Below are positions 27,372 to 36,271 of a stretch of DNA of 64,000 nt, in pieces (position 1 is the first letter of the stretch; the number at the start of each line of letters is the position of its first letter). Both the position numbers and the translations under genes were made by a program. The stretch covers positions 61,103-125,102 of the forward strand of contig NZ_JANBVS010000022.1 in the NCBI RefSeq assembly GCF_024586915.1, in the 5' to 3' direction. Source of the stretch: Bradyrhizobium sp. SRS-191 (GTDB taxonomy: Bacteria > Pseudomonadota > Alphaproteobacteria > Rhizobiales > Xanthobacteraceae). A model generated the notes under the pieces. It saw only the letters and a program-made list of their open reading frames with translations, was not told the DNA's origin and ran no database searches.

Positions 27372-27938
27372 CTAGTTGGTCCGCATTTCGATCCTGTAGA
27401 CATAGTTGGTGCCTCGGCCGACTTCGGCCCGCACGAAGGGGCTGTCTTGCAGACGCTCGTAGACAGGTGTCGTGACCTTGACCGTCCGATTGCCAATATA
27501 GGCCAGGTAGTCGGGATGACGGCCGCTCCCCCGGCCGGCCCGTGCGACGCCTTGGACCACCAGCCGGGACTCAAGAAGGTCAGGCAGCAGCCGGTGGCTC
27601 GACACCCAGACCAGCACCACGCCGGCGAGCACGCCACCGACCCGGCTCACGGGAGTCTGCAAAGGCTTCGCCATTGCGGCGCCGCCTGGCGGCGCAATGG
27701 CGGTCGCTTGCCATATCAGAAGCAGACCCAGGAGGATCGATAGAACATAGAGATCAAGGACCGCGTAGACTGACGTTTTTTCGAGCAGGAACAGCGTCAT
27801 GAGCAGCGGCCCGATCGTATAGGCGCCGGCCGTCATGAGAGTGTTGCGCGAGACCTGCTCACGGATCGCGAACAGCCACAGAGCGATCAACATGATCAGC
27901 GGCCAGAACGCCGCCGCGAACAAATCAGCCAATTCCAT
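27372..27938 (-). CDS. Hypothetical membrane protein
   Basis: 188 residues, family not recognised. Hydrophobic segments lie at about 5-25, 35-52, 55-80 and 100-113 (ALWLFAI, GPLLMTLFLLE, LYVLSILLGLLLIW, GGVLAGVVLVWVSS). A soluble, basic C-terminal part of about 75 residues follows (GRHPDYLAYIGNRTVKVTT). A periplasmic or cytoplasmic tail on a four-helix membrane part is a reasonable reading. It is convergent with xerC, the stops being 9 bases apart. Confidence 0.65.
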   Translation of the reverse strand: MELADLFAAAFWPLIMLIALWLFAIREQVSRNTLMTAGAYTIGPLLMTLFLLEKTSVYAVLDLYVLSILLGLLLIWQATAIAPPGGAAMAKPLQTPVSRVGGVLAGVVLVWVSSHRLLPDLLESRLVVQGVARAGRGSGRHPDYLAYIGNRTVKVTTPVYERLQDSPFVRAEVGRGTNYVYRIEMRTN

Positions 27939-28061
27939 GGCAACAGCCTAGCGCGCGCCAGAACACAAATCCCTTAACGTCACCTCAAGTTCGGCCGCCC
28001 CCCTTGCACCGACTCCGCTGTTCCGGCAATCGTGCGCCGGGTTCATTCGGGAGAGGTCAAA

Positions 28062-28652
28062 ATGGGCGCACATGAGAGCATGGAGCATGCCGAGCATGCC
28101 GAGCACGCGTCAGGCTCGAACAAGAAGATCGCGCTGCTGATCTCGGTGATCGCGCTGTTCCTGGCGCTGTCGGAGACGCTCGGCAAGGGCGCGCAGACCG
28201 AATCGATCAGCAAGAACGTCGAGGCCTCCAATCTCTGGGCGTTCTTCCAGGCCAAGACGGTGCGACGCACGGTGGTGCAGACCGCGGCAGAGCAGGGCAA
28301 GCTGAACCTGCCGGCGCTGCCCGACGAGACCACCAAGGCTGCGCTGCAAAAGCAGATCGACGACTGGCAGAAGAATGCCGCGCGCTACCGCTCGGAGCCG
28401 GAGACCGGTGAAGGCAGCGAGCAGCTCGCCGCGCGCGCCAAGCATGCCGAGGAGGAGCGCGACCTCGCCACCGCCAAGTACCACCACTACGAGCTCGCCT
28501 CGGCCGCCTTCCAGATCGGCATCGTGCTGGCATCGGCGACGATCATCACCGGAATGCTGGTGCTCGCCTGGGCCTCCGGCGCGCTGGCGCTGGTCGGCAT
28601 CGCGATGACGGTGCTGGGCCTGTTCCAGCCGCATCTGCTGCATTTGCATTAA
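28062..28652 (+). CDS. DUF4337-family membrane protein
   Basis: A 196-residue protein that starts with a His/Glu-rich segment (ESMEHAEHAEHASG). A transmembrane helix follows (about 25-42), then KNVEASNLWAFFQAKTVRRT, a charged helical domain (about 75-145), and two C-terminal helices (about 150-195). The NLWAFFQAKTVR segment is a recognisable trait of DUF4337. Function unknown. GGGAGAGG before the ATG at 28062 fixes the start. Confidence 0.75.
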   Translation: MGAHESMEHAEHAEHASGSNKKIALLISVIALFLALSETLGKGAQTESISKNVEASNLWAFFQAKTVRRTVVQTAAEQGKLNLPALPDETTKAALQKQIDDWQKNAARYRSEPETGEGSEQLAARAKHAEEERDLATAKYHHYELASAAFQIGIVLASATIITGMLVLAWASGALALVGIAMTVLGLFQPHLLHLH

Positions 28653-28687
28653 TGCCGAAGGCGGCTGATCTCCTAAGCCGCACATCC

Positions 28688-28811
28688 CGTCATTCCGGGG
28701 CAAGGCCGCAGGCCTTGAACCTGGAATCCCGAGCTTGGCTTGCGCTCATTTTCAACAATCTCGGGATTCCGGGGCAATCGTCCGCACGCGGACGATTGCC
28801 CCGGAATGACG
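28688..28811. repeat. Inverted repeat, GTCATTCCGGGGC family
   Basis: The left arm begins CGTCATTCCGGGGCAAG (28688 on) and the right arm ends GCCCCGGAATGACG (28811). The inner sequences AATCCCGAG and CTCGGGATT also pair, and CAATCGTCCGC/GCGGACGATTG forms a hairpin. It lies between DUF4337 and the convergent membrane gene. Confidence 0.75.
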
Positions 28812-28856
28812 CCGGTTGGGATCAGGCGACCGGAGCCGCGCAAGAGCTGTGCTTGA

Positions 28857-29396
28857 TCAGCGCGCCTGCACGCTGCGGCGGAAGCGGAGGATCTGGCGAA
28901 CGACGCGGGACGACCAGCCGCTTGTGTTGCCGCGCAGCAGGTCACCGATGATTTCGCGGATGCGCTGCTTGATCGGATCGACGAGCTCGGCCGCCTTCCG
29001 GCGCAGCGTCAGCACGGCCTCATAGAGCCAGGCGAACCAGCCCATCTGCAGCAGCTTGCCGCGCGTGACGTCGAAGATGAAGGCGGTGATGCCGACGCCG
29101 ACCATCTTGCCGAAGATGATCGTGACCAGCGCCAGCTTCCACTGGTGATGCATCAACAGCCACATGCCCAGCAGCTTCAGCGGAAACAGCAGCACGACCG
29201 GCACGGCGAAAACGATCAACGTCAGCGCCGGCGAGAGCGTCTCGATGCGCGCGGCGAGCCAGTGCTTGAGGCTGCGCAGCGGAATCGCCGCGACGATGCG
29301 CGCTACGATCGGCTCGAGATGATCCCACAGCCATGCTTCGATCAGGAAGATGATCGCGAGCAGGATCCAGAACGGCTGAAGCAGGCGGCGCAGCAT
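28857..29396 (-). CDS. Hypothetical membrane protein
   Basis: 179 residues, family not recognised by me. One N-terminal helix (FWILLAIIFLIEAWLW), then a second hydrophobic pair (LTLIVFAVPVVLLFPLKLLG and LALVTIIFGKMVGVGITAFIF), then an amphipathic, Arg-rich tail. The ATG at 29396 has GGAG 5 bases upstream; another start at 29438 (14 codons longer) is possible. It is the last gene of the minus-strand TCA block, 130 bases after lpd. Confidence 0.7.
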   Translation of the reverse strand: MLRRLLQPFWILLAIIFLIEAWLWDHLEPIVARIVAAIPLRSLKHWLAARIETLSPALTLIVFAVPVVLLFPLKLLGMWLLMHHQWKLALVTIIFGKMVGVGITAFIFDVTRGKLLQMGWFAWLYEAVLTLRRKAAELVDPIKQRIREIIGDLLRGNTSGWSSRVVRQILRFRRSVQAR

Positions 29397-29525
29397 GGCA
29401 CTCCATCTCGGCCCCGGCCTCAGCATCGAGGCCGCCATGACAATGCGACCTCGCGTCTTGCCAATTGGTTCAACGTGTCAGGCAGGCGTTTTGTCGCACC
29501 TGCCGATCACGCCGCCGGGCGTCGA

Positions 29526-30929
29526 TCACATGTGGATGGCACGCTTGCCCACTGCAAGTGCAGCTTCCTTGACGGCCTCCGAGCGGGTCGGATGGGCGTG
29601 GCAGGTGCGCGCCAGATCCTCGGCCGAGCCACCGAACTCCATCAATACGGCGGCTTCGTGGATCATTTCGCCGGCCTCGCGGCCGATGATGTGAGCACCG
29701 AGCACGCGGTCGGTCTTCGCATCTGCGAGGATCTTCACGAAGCCGTCAGTGGTCTGGTTGACCTTGGAACGGCCGTTCGCGGTGAATGGAAACTTGCCGA
29801 CGGTATAAGCAACGCCAGCCTGCTTGAGTTCGTCCTCGGTCTTGCCGACAGAGGCGACCTCCGGTGTGGTGTAGACCACGCCCGGAATGATGTCGTAGTT
29901 CACATGCCCGGCCTGGCCGGCGAGGATCTCGGCAACGGCGACACCCTCGTCCTCGGCCTTGTGCGCGAGCATCGGACCCGCGACGACGTCGCCGATGGCG
30001 TAGACGCCGGGCACACTGGTCGCGAAATGATGATCGATCTGCACGCGGCCACGGTTGTCGAGCACGACGCCGGCTTCCTGCAGGCCGAGGCCATCGGTGT
30101 AGGGCACGCGGCCGATGGCGACGAGCACGACGTCGGCTTCGATCTTCTCAGCAGCGCCACCGGCAGCCGGCTCGATCGTCGCCGAGAGCGTCGCGCCGGA
30201 CGTATCGACACCGGTCACCTTGGCGCCGAGCTTGAACGCAAAGCCCTGCTTCTCGAGGATGCGCTGGAACTGCTTGGCGATCTCAAGGTCCATGCCGGGC
30301 AGGATGCGATCGAGGAATTCGACCACGGTGACCTTGGCGCCGAGGCGGCGCCACACCGAGCCGAGCTCCAGGCCGATGACGCCGGCGCCGACCACGAGCA
30401 GGCTCGACGGCACCTTGTCCAGCGCCAGCGCGCCGGTCGACGACACGATGCGCTTCTCGTCGATCTCGATGCTCTTGAGGCGCGCGATATCGGAGCCCGT
30501 GGCGATCACGATGTTCTTGGTCTCGACGGTCTGAACAGCACCGTCATTGGCCGTGACCTGGACCTTGCCGGTGCCGAGGATCTTGCCCTTGCCCACGATC
30601 ACGTCGATCTTGTTCTTCTTCATCAAGAACTCGACGCCCTTGACGTTGCCGTCGATGCCCTGCTGCTTGAAGTTCATCATCGCGGGCAGATCGACCTCGG
30701 GCACCGACACCTTGATGCCCATCTTGGCGAAGGAGTGCCCGGCCTCTTCGAACAATTCCGAGGCGTGCAGCAGCGCCTTCGAGGGCATGCAGCCGACGTT
30801 GAGGCAGGTACCGCCGAGGGTCGCGTTCTTCTCGACCACGGCCACCTTCATGCCGAGCTGCGCCGCGCGGATGGCGCAGACATAACCACCGGGGCCGGTG
30901 CCGATGACGACGAGATCGTAAGTAGCCAT
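29526..30929 (-). CDS. lpd: Dihydrolipoyl dehydrogenase (E3)
   Basis: A flavoprotein that reoxidises the lipoyl groups of 2-oxo-acid dehydrogenases. Its 467 residues show the FAD fold VIGTGPGGYVCAIRAA, redox Cys42/Cys47 in GGTCLNVGCMPSKALL, an NAD-binding VVGAGVIGLELGSVW and the C-terminal catalytic His in CHAHPTRSE. It closes the 2-oxoglutarate dehydrogenase block, 45 bases after an SDR gene that separates it from sucB. Confidence 0.98.
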   Translation of the reverse strand: MATYDLVVIGTGPGGYVCAIRAAQLGMKVAVVEKNATLGGTCLNVGCMPSKALLHASELFEEAGHSFAKMGIKVSVPEVDLPAMMNFKQQGIDGNVKGVEFLMKKNKIDVIVGKGKILGTGKVQVTANDGAVQTVETKNIVIATGSDIARLKSIEIDEKRIVSSTGALALDKVPSSLLVVGAGVIGLELGSVWRRLGAKVTVVEFLDRILPGMDLEIAKQFQRILEKQGFAFKLGAKVTGVDTSGATLSATIEPAAGGAAEKIEADVVLVAIGRVPYTDGLGLQEAGVVLDNRGRVQIDHHFATSVPGVYAIGDVVAGPMLAHKAEDEGVAVAEILAGQAGHVNYDIIPGVVYTTPEVASVGKTEDELKQAGVAYTVGKFPFTANGRSKVNQTTDGFVKILADAKTDRVLGAHIIGREAGEMIHEAAVLMEFGGSAEDLARTCHAHPTRSEAVKEAALAVGKRAIHM

Positions 30930-30974
30930 GATCGAATGTTCCGTAAGCTTTGTAGTCAGAGATGATGACGGTCG

Positions 30975-31721
30975 TCAGCGTCCGCCCGACACGTCGAGAA
31001 TGGCCGAAGTGACATAGGAAGCCTCGTCCGACAGCAGCCAGACGATGGCATTTGCGATTTCCTCCGCGGTGCCGACGCGCTTCATCGGCACATTGGGAGC
31101 GAGACGATGCGCCCGATCGGGCTCACCGCCGGAGGCGTGAATTTCGGTATCGATCAGGCCCGGCCTGATGGCGGCGACGCGGATGCCTTCATTGGCGACC
31201 TCGTGGCCGAGGCCGACGGTGAAGGAATCGATCGCGCCCTTCGACGCCGCATAGTCGACATAGGTGTTGGGCGAGCCGAGCTTGGCCGCGACCGACGACA
31301 GGTTGATGATGACACCGCCCTGCCCGCCATGCCGTGTCGACATCCGCTTCACGGCCTCTCTTGCGCAGAGAATGCTGCCGGTGACATTGACCGCCATCAA
31401 GCGCTCGATGCGCTCGGCGCTCATCTCGTCGACACGGGTGGTCGGGCCCACGATGCCGGCGTTGTTGATCAGCGCGCCGAGGGTGCCGAACTTGTCGGCC
31501 GCCTTGAACAACGCGAGGATGTCGTGCTCGCGGCCGACATCGCATTTCACCGCGATCGCCTTGCCGTTCTTGGCCTCGATCGCGGCGACCGTGCTCTGAG
31601 CCGCGGCCTCGTTCGACGCGTAGCCGACGACGATCTTGAAGCCGCGCGATGCGGCGGCGATTGCGGTGGCGCGGCCGATGCCGCGGCTGCCGCCGGTGAT
31701 CACTGCAACCTTGTCGGTCAT
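30975..31721 (-). CDS. Short-chain dehydrogenase/reductase
   Basis: 248 residues with the classical SDR motifs: TGGSRGIG at 9-16, NNAG at 86-89, Ser142/143, Tyr157 and Lys161 (YVDYAASKGA). It ends SYVTSAILDVSGGR. NAD(P)-dependent oxidoreductase; substrate unknown. It lies inside the odh block between sucB (67 bases) and lpd (45 bases) on the same strand, so it is probably co-transcribed with them, which is unusual for an SDR. Confidence 0.9.
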   Translation of the reverse strand: MTDKVAVITGGSRGIGRATAIAAASRGFKIVVGYASNEAAAQSTVAAIEAKNGKAIAVKCDVGREHDILALFKAADKFGTLGALINNAGIVGPTTRVDEMSAERIERLMAVNVTGSILCAREAVKRMSTRHGGQGGVIINLSSVAAKLGSPNTYVDYAASKGAIDSFTVGLGHEVANEGIRVAAIRPGLIDTEIHASGGEPDRAHRLAPNVPMKRVGTAEEIANAIVWLLSDEASYVTSAILDVSGGR

Positions 31722-31788
31722 GAGGAGCCCCCGTTAGGTTTGAGGCGCGCTTCTCAGCGCGCCTCGCGAACATCGGCTATCAGATCGA

Positions 31789-33030
31789 TCAGAGATCCAG
31801 CACGAGGCGCGCCGGATCTTCCAGGCTTTCCTTGACGCGAACCAGGAAGGTCACGGCTTCCTTGCCGTCGATGACGCGGTGATCGTAGGACAGCGCCAGA
31901 TACATCATCGGGCGGACCTCGATCTTGCCGCCGACCACGACCGGGCGCTCCTGGATCTTGTGCATGCCGAGGATGCCGGACTGCGGCGCGTTCAGGATCG
32001 GGGTCGACATCAGCGAGCCGTAGATGCCGCCATTGGTGATCGTGAAGGTGCCGCCCTGCATCTCGTCGATCTTGAGCTGGCCGTCGCGGGCGCGGCGGCC
32101 GAAATCGGCGATGCCCTTCTCGATGTCGGCGATCGACTTGTGGTCGCAGTCGCGCACGACCGGCACGACCAGGCCCTTGTCGGTGCCGACGGCGACGCCG
32201 ATGTGGTAGTAGTTCTTGTAGATCAGATCGCTGCCGTCGATCTCGGCGTTGACGGCCGGGATGTCCTTCAGCGCCTGCACGACGGCCTTGGTGAAGAAGC
32301 CCATGAAGCCGAGCTTCGAGCCGTGCTTCTTCTCGAACACGTCCTTGTACTGGCTGCGCAGCGCCATGACGTTGGTCATGTCGACCTCGTTGAAGGTCGT
32401 CAGCATCGCCGCGGTGTTCTGCACGTCCTTGAGGCGGCGCGCGATGGTCTGGCGCAGCCGGGTCATCTTGACGCGCTCCTCGCGGGCGGCATCGTCGGCC
32501 GGCGACGGCGCACGCACCTGCACGGAAGCGGCGGGCTGATTGACCGGGGTCGGGGCGGAGGCGGCGCGCTCGATCGCGGCCAGCATGTCGCCCTTGGTGA
32601 CGCGTCCATCCTTGCCGGAGCCGGGCACGGTGGTGGCATCGACGCCGCTCTCGGCCGAGAGCTTGCGCACCGACGGCGCCTGCGGCGTGTCAGCCGGAAG
32701 CGCCTTGGCCGGCGCCGGAGCGGCAGCCGGTGCAGCCGCGGCGGGCTTCGCCGGAGCGGCGGCGGGAGCGGCAGCAGCCGGCTTGGCGGCAACGGCACCG
32801 TCGGTGATCTGGCCGAGCAGCGCGCCGACGGCGACGGTCTCGCCGTCCTTGGCAATGATCTCGCCGAGCGTGCCGGCCGACGGCGACGGCACCTCGATGG
32901 TGACCTTGTCGGTCTCCAGCTCGACGAGCGGCTCGTCGACGGCAACCGCGTCGCCGGCCTTCTTGAACCAGCGGCCGATGGTGGCTTCGGTGACGGATTC
33001 ACCGAGCGTCGGAACGCGAATGTCAGTCAT
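31789..33030 (-). CDS. sucB: 2-oxoglutarate dehydrogenase E2 (dihydrolipoyl succinyltransferase)
   Basis: 413 residues: a lipoyl domain with Lys42 in ETDKVTIEV, an Ala/Pro-rich linker, the peripheral-subunit-binding domain (RKLSAESGVDATTVPGSGKDG, broken here only for length) and the acyltransferase domain with SYDHRVIDGKEAV near the C-terminus. It transfers succinyl groups to CoA. ATG 33030 gives the standard MTDIRVPTLGESVTEAT; an upstream start adds five residues. It follows sucA across a strong hairpin. Confidence 0.97.
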   Translation of the reverse strand: MTDIRVPTLGESVTEATIGRWFKKAGDAVAVDEPLVELETDKVTIEVPSPSAGTLGEIIAKDGETVAVGALLGQITDGAVAAKPAAAAPAAAPAKPAAAAPAAAPAPAKALPADTPQAPSVRKLSAESGVDATTVPGSGKDGRVTKGDMLAAIERAASAPTPVNQPAASVQVRAPSPADDAAREERVKMTRLRQTIARRLKDVQNTAAMLTTFNEVDMTNVMALRSQYKDVFEKKHGSKLGFMGFFTKAVVQALKDIPAVNAEIDGSDLIYKNYYHIGVAVGTDKGLVVPVVRDCDHKSIADIEKGIADFGRRARDGQLKIDEMQGGTFTITNGGIYGSLMSTPILNAPQSGILGMHKIQERPVVVGGKIEVRPMMYLALSYDHRVIDGKEAVTFLVRVKESLEDPARLVLDL

Positions 33031-33134
33031 GGTCTCTATCCTCAATAACCCGTGCGGTCATAAAGCCCGTCCGCCATCGCCTTGCGGCGAGCAAGCGATG
33101 CGACCCGGACAACCAACGCGATGGACTTGTACTT

Positions 33135-33160
33135 GCGCCCCGCAATGATCTGCGGGGCGC
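33135..33160. repeat. Hairpin between sucA and sucB
   Basis: GCGCCCCGCA (33135-33144) pairs perfectly with TGCGGGGCGC (33151-33160). No T-run follows in the direction of transcription, so it may protect the sucA mRNA or weaken read-through to sucB rather than end transcription. Confidence 0.6.
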
Positions 33161-33174
33161 CTTCAAAGGCAGGT

Positions 33175-36132
33175 TCAGTTCAAGGCTTCGTCGAGCAGCG
33201 CCTTCAGCTGGGCGAGATGCTTGGACATCAGGCCCGTGGCGGTCGCCGCCGACGCGGCGCGGCCGGCATAGCGCGGACGCTTGCTCTTAGCCCCGGTCTG
33301 GTTCAGCACCCACTCGATATACGGCTCGATGAAGTGCCAGGCGCCCATATTGCGCGGCTCTTCCTGGCACCACACGACCTCGGCGTTCTTGAAGCGGCCG
33401 AGCTCGGCGACCAGCGCCTTGAGCGGCACCGGATAGAGCTGCTCGATGCGCATCAGATAGACGTCGTTGAGCCCGCGCTTCTCGCGCTCGTCATAGAGGT
33501 CGTAATAGACCTTGCCCGAGCACAGCACGATGCGGCGGATCTGATCGTCCGGCACCAGCTTGGTCTTGTCGTCCGCCTGCATCTGGGCGTCATCGTACAG
33601 GATGCGGTGGAACGTCGTACCCTTGGCCAGCTCTTCCAGACGCGACACCGCGCGCTTGTGGCGCAGCAGCGATTTCGGCGTCATCACGATCAGCGGCTTG
33701 CGGATCTCGCGGTGCAGCTGGCGGCGCATGACGTGGAAGTAGTTCGCCGGCGTGGTCGGATACACCACCTGCATGTTGTCCTCGGCGCACATCTGCAAGT
33801 AACGCTCGAGACGGGCCGACGAATGCTCCGGACCCTGGCCCTCATAGCCGTGCGGCAGCAGGCAGACCAGGCCGGACATGCGCAGCCATTTGCGCTCGCC
33901 CGAGGAGATGAACTGGTCGAACAGCACCTGCGCGCCGTTGGCGAAGTCGCCGAACTGGGCCTCCCAGAGCGTCAACGTGTTCGGCTCGGCCAGCGAGTAG
34001 CCGTATTCGAAGCCGAGCACGGCCTCTTCCGACAGTAGCGAGTTGATGACCTCGAAGTGGCCCTGCTCCGTTCCCAGGTGGTTGAACGGCGTGTAGCGGC
34101 TCTCGTCCTCCTGGTCGATCAGCACCGAATGACGCTGCGAGAACGTGCCGCGCTCGCAATCCTGGCCGGACAGACGAACCTTGTGGCCTTCGAGCAGCAG
34201 CGAGCAGAACGCCAGCGCCTCGCCGGTCGCCCAATCGAGCCCGATGCCGCTGTCGATCGCCTTGGCGCGATTCTCCAGGAAGCGCTGGATCGTGCGGTGC
34301 AGGCGGAAGCCGTCCGGCACCTTGGTGATCTTGCGGCCGATCTCCTTGAGGCGGTCGAGCTCGACGCCGGTCACGCCGCGGCGAGCCTCTTCCTCCTGGT
34401 CGGCGGACTTCAGGCCCGCCCATTTGCCATCGAGCCAGTCGGCCTTGTTCGGACGATACGAGGTGCCGGCCTCGAACTCGGCGTCGAGACGGGCACGCCA
34501 ATCGGCCTTGGCCTTGTCGACCTCGCCCTCGGTCATCACGCCCTCGGCGACCAGACGCTTGGAGTAGATCTCCAGGGTCGTCGCATGGCCGGCGATCTTC
34601 TTGTACATCACCGGCTGGGTGAACGCGGGCTCGTCACCTTCGTTGTGACCATGCCTGCGGTAGCAGAACATGTCGATCACGACCGGCTTGTGGAATTTCT
34701 GCCGGAATTCGATCGCGACCTTGGCCGCGAACACCACGGCCTCCGGATCGTCGCCGTTCACATGGAAGATCGGCGCGTCGATCATCTTGGCGACGTCGGA
34801 CGGATACGGCGACGAGCGCGAGTAGCGCGGATAGGTCGTGAAGCCGATCTGGTTGTTGACGATGAAATGAATCGAGCCACCGGTCCGGTAGCCCTTCAGG
34901 TCGGACAGCGCGAAGCACTCGGCCACGACGCCCTGGCCCGCGAAGGCGGCGTCGCCATGCATCAGGAGCGGCAGCACCGAGATGCGCATATCCGGCGGAT
35001 CACCGTGCTGGTCCTGCTTGGCGCGCACCTTGCCGAGCACGACCGGGTCGACGATCTCGAGATGCGACGGGTTGGCGGTCAGCGACAGATGGATGCGGTT
35101 GCCATCGAACTCGCGGTCCGACGAGGCGCCGAGGTGATACTTGACGTCGCCGGAGCCTTCGACCGCGTCGGGGTTGGCCGAGCCGCCCTTGAACTCGTGG
35201 AAGAGAGCACGATGCGGCTTGCCCATCACCTGGGTCAGCACGTTGAGGCGGCCGCGATGCGGCATGCCGAGCACGATCTCCTTCACGCCGAGATTGCCGC
35301 CGCGCTTGATGATCTGTTCCAGGGCCGGGATCAGCGACTCGCCGCCGTCGAGGCCGAAGCGCTTGGTGCCGGTGAACTTGACGTCGCAGAACTTCTCGAA
35401 CCCTTCGGACTCGATCAGCTTCTGCAGGATGGCGCGACGGCCCTCGCGGGTGAACGAGATCTCCTTGTCCGGCCCCTCGATGCGCTCCTGGATCCAGGCC
35501 TTCTGCGCCGCGTTCGAGATGTGCATGAACTCGACGCCGAGCGTCTGGCAGTAGGTGCGCTCGCAGATCGCGACGATGTCGCGCAGGGAGCCGTATTCGA
35601 GGCCGAGCACGTGATCGAGGAAGATCTTGCGGTCGTAGTCGGCTTCCGTGAAGCCGTAGGAGCGCGGGTCGAGCTCCTCGCGATTCTTCGGTGCCTCGAT
35701 CCCGAGGGGATCGAGCTTGGCGTGGAAGTGGCCACGCATGCGGTAGGCGCGGATCAGCATCAACGCGCGGACGGAGTCGCGGGTGGCCTGGTTGACGTCG
35801 GCCGGCGACAATTCGACGCCCTTGGTCTGCGCCTTGGCCGCGATCTTCTCGCCGACCTTCTTCTCGACCACGGCCCAGTTGCCGTCGAGCGCGGAGGTCA
35901 ATTCGTCGCGAGGGGAGACCGGCCAGTTGTTGCGCTCCCAGGAGGGGCCCGAGGCGTTCTTCTGAACGTCGGCCGGCGCGTCCTTCAGGCTCTTGAAGAA
36001 CTCCTGCCAGTCGGCATCGACCGACGACGGATCCTTCTCGTAGCGCGCGTAGATCTCATCGATGTAGGTGGCATTGGTGCCCTGCAGAAAAGACGACAGG
36101 GCGAAGGCGGCGTTCGCATCTTGGCGAGACAT
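33175..36132 (-). CDS. sucA: 2-oxoglutarate dehydrogenase E1
   Basis: The thiamine-diphosphate-dependent decarboxylase of the complex, 985 residues. It begins with the E2-binding region FLQGTNATYIDEIYARYEKD. The ThDP/active site includes GMPHRGRLNVLTQVMGKP, HGDAAFAGQGVV and RRHGHNEGDEP. The transketolase-like part has GFEYGYSLAEPNTLTLWEAQ, and it ends VWCQEEPRNMGAWHF. Full length, no interruption. The next gene upstream is sucD, across a 9-bp hairpin. Confidence 0.98.
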   Translation of the reverse strand: MSRQDANAAFALSSFLQGTNATYIDEIYARYEKDPSSVDADWQEFFKSLKDAPADVQKNASGPSWERNNWPVSPRDELTSALDGNWAVVEKKVGEKIAAKAQTKGVELSPADVNQATRDSVRALMLIRAYRMRGHFHAKLDPLGIEAPKNREELDPRSYGFTEADYDRKIFLDHVLGLEYGSLRDIVAICERTYCQTLGVEFMHISNAAQKAWIQERIEGPDKEISFTREGRRAILQKLIESEGFEKFCDVKFTGTKRFGLDGGESLIPALEQIIKRGGNLGVKEIVLGMPHRGRLNVLTQVMGKPHRALFHEFKGGSANPDAVEGSGDVKYHLGASSDREFDGNRIHLSLTANPSHLEIVDPVVLGKVRAKQDQHGDPPDMRISVLPLLMHGDAAFAGQGVVAECFALSDLKGYRTGGSIHFIVNNQIGFTTYPRYSRSSPYPSDVAKMIDAPIFHVNGDDPEAVVFAAKVAIEFRQKFHKPVVIDMFCYRRHGHNEGDEPAFTQPVMYKKIAGHATTLEIYSKRLVAEGVMTEGEVDKAKADWRARLDAEFEAGTSYRPNKADWLDGKWAGLKSADQEEEARRGVTGVELDRLKEIGRKITKVPDGFRLHRTIQRFLENRAKAIDSGIGLDWATGEALAFCSLLLEGHKVRLSGQDCERGTFSQRHSVLIDQEDESRYTPFNHLGTEQGHFEVINSLLSEEAVLGFEYGYSLAEPNTLTLWEAQFGDFANGAQVLFDQFISSGERKWLRMSGLVCLLPHGYEGQGPEHSSARLERYLQMCAEDNMQVVYPTTPANYFHVMRRQLHREIRKPLIVMTPKSLLRHKRAVSRLEELAKGTTFHRILYDDAQMQADDKTKLVPDDQIRRIVLCSGKVYYDLYDEREKRGLNDVYLMRIEQLYPVPLKALVAELGRFKNAEVVWCQEEPRNMGAWHFIEPYIEWVLNQTGAKSKRPRYAGRAASAATATGLMSKHLAQLKALLDEALN

Positions 36133-36178
36133 GGTAGCGTCCTGGTAATTTCGATGCGCCCATCAAAAACGGCGCAAT

Positions 36179-36208
36179 GCCTGACCCACTGTGAAAAGGG
36201 GGTCAGGC
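36179..36208. repeat. Hairpin between sucD and sucA
   Basis: GCCTGACCC (36179-36187) pairs with GGGTCAGGC (36200-36208). A smaller TCCTGA/TCAGGA palindrome (36265-36277) overlaps the sucD stop codon. Neither has a T-run. Confidence 0.5.
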
Positions 36209-36271
36209 TCGGTTAGGACGGTTTACCTTATTCTTTGTAAATATTCGCGCCGAAAAGCACTAAGTCCTGAA

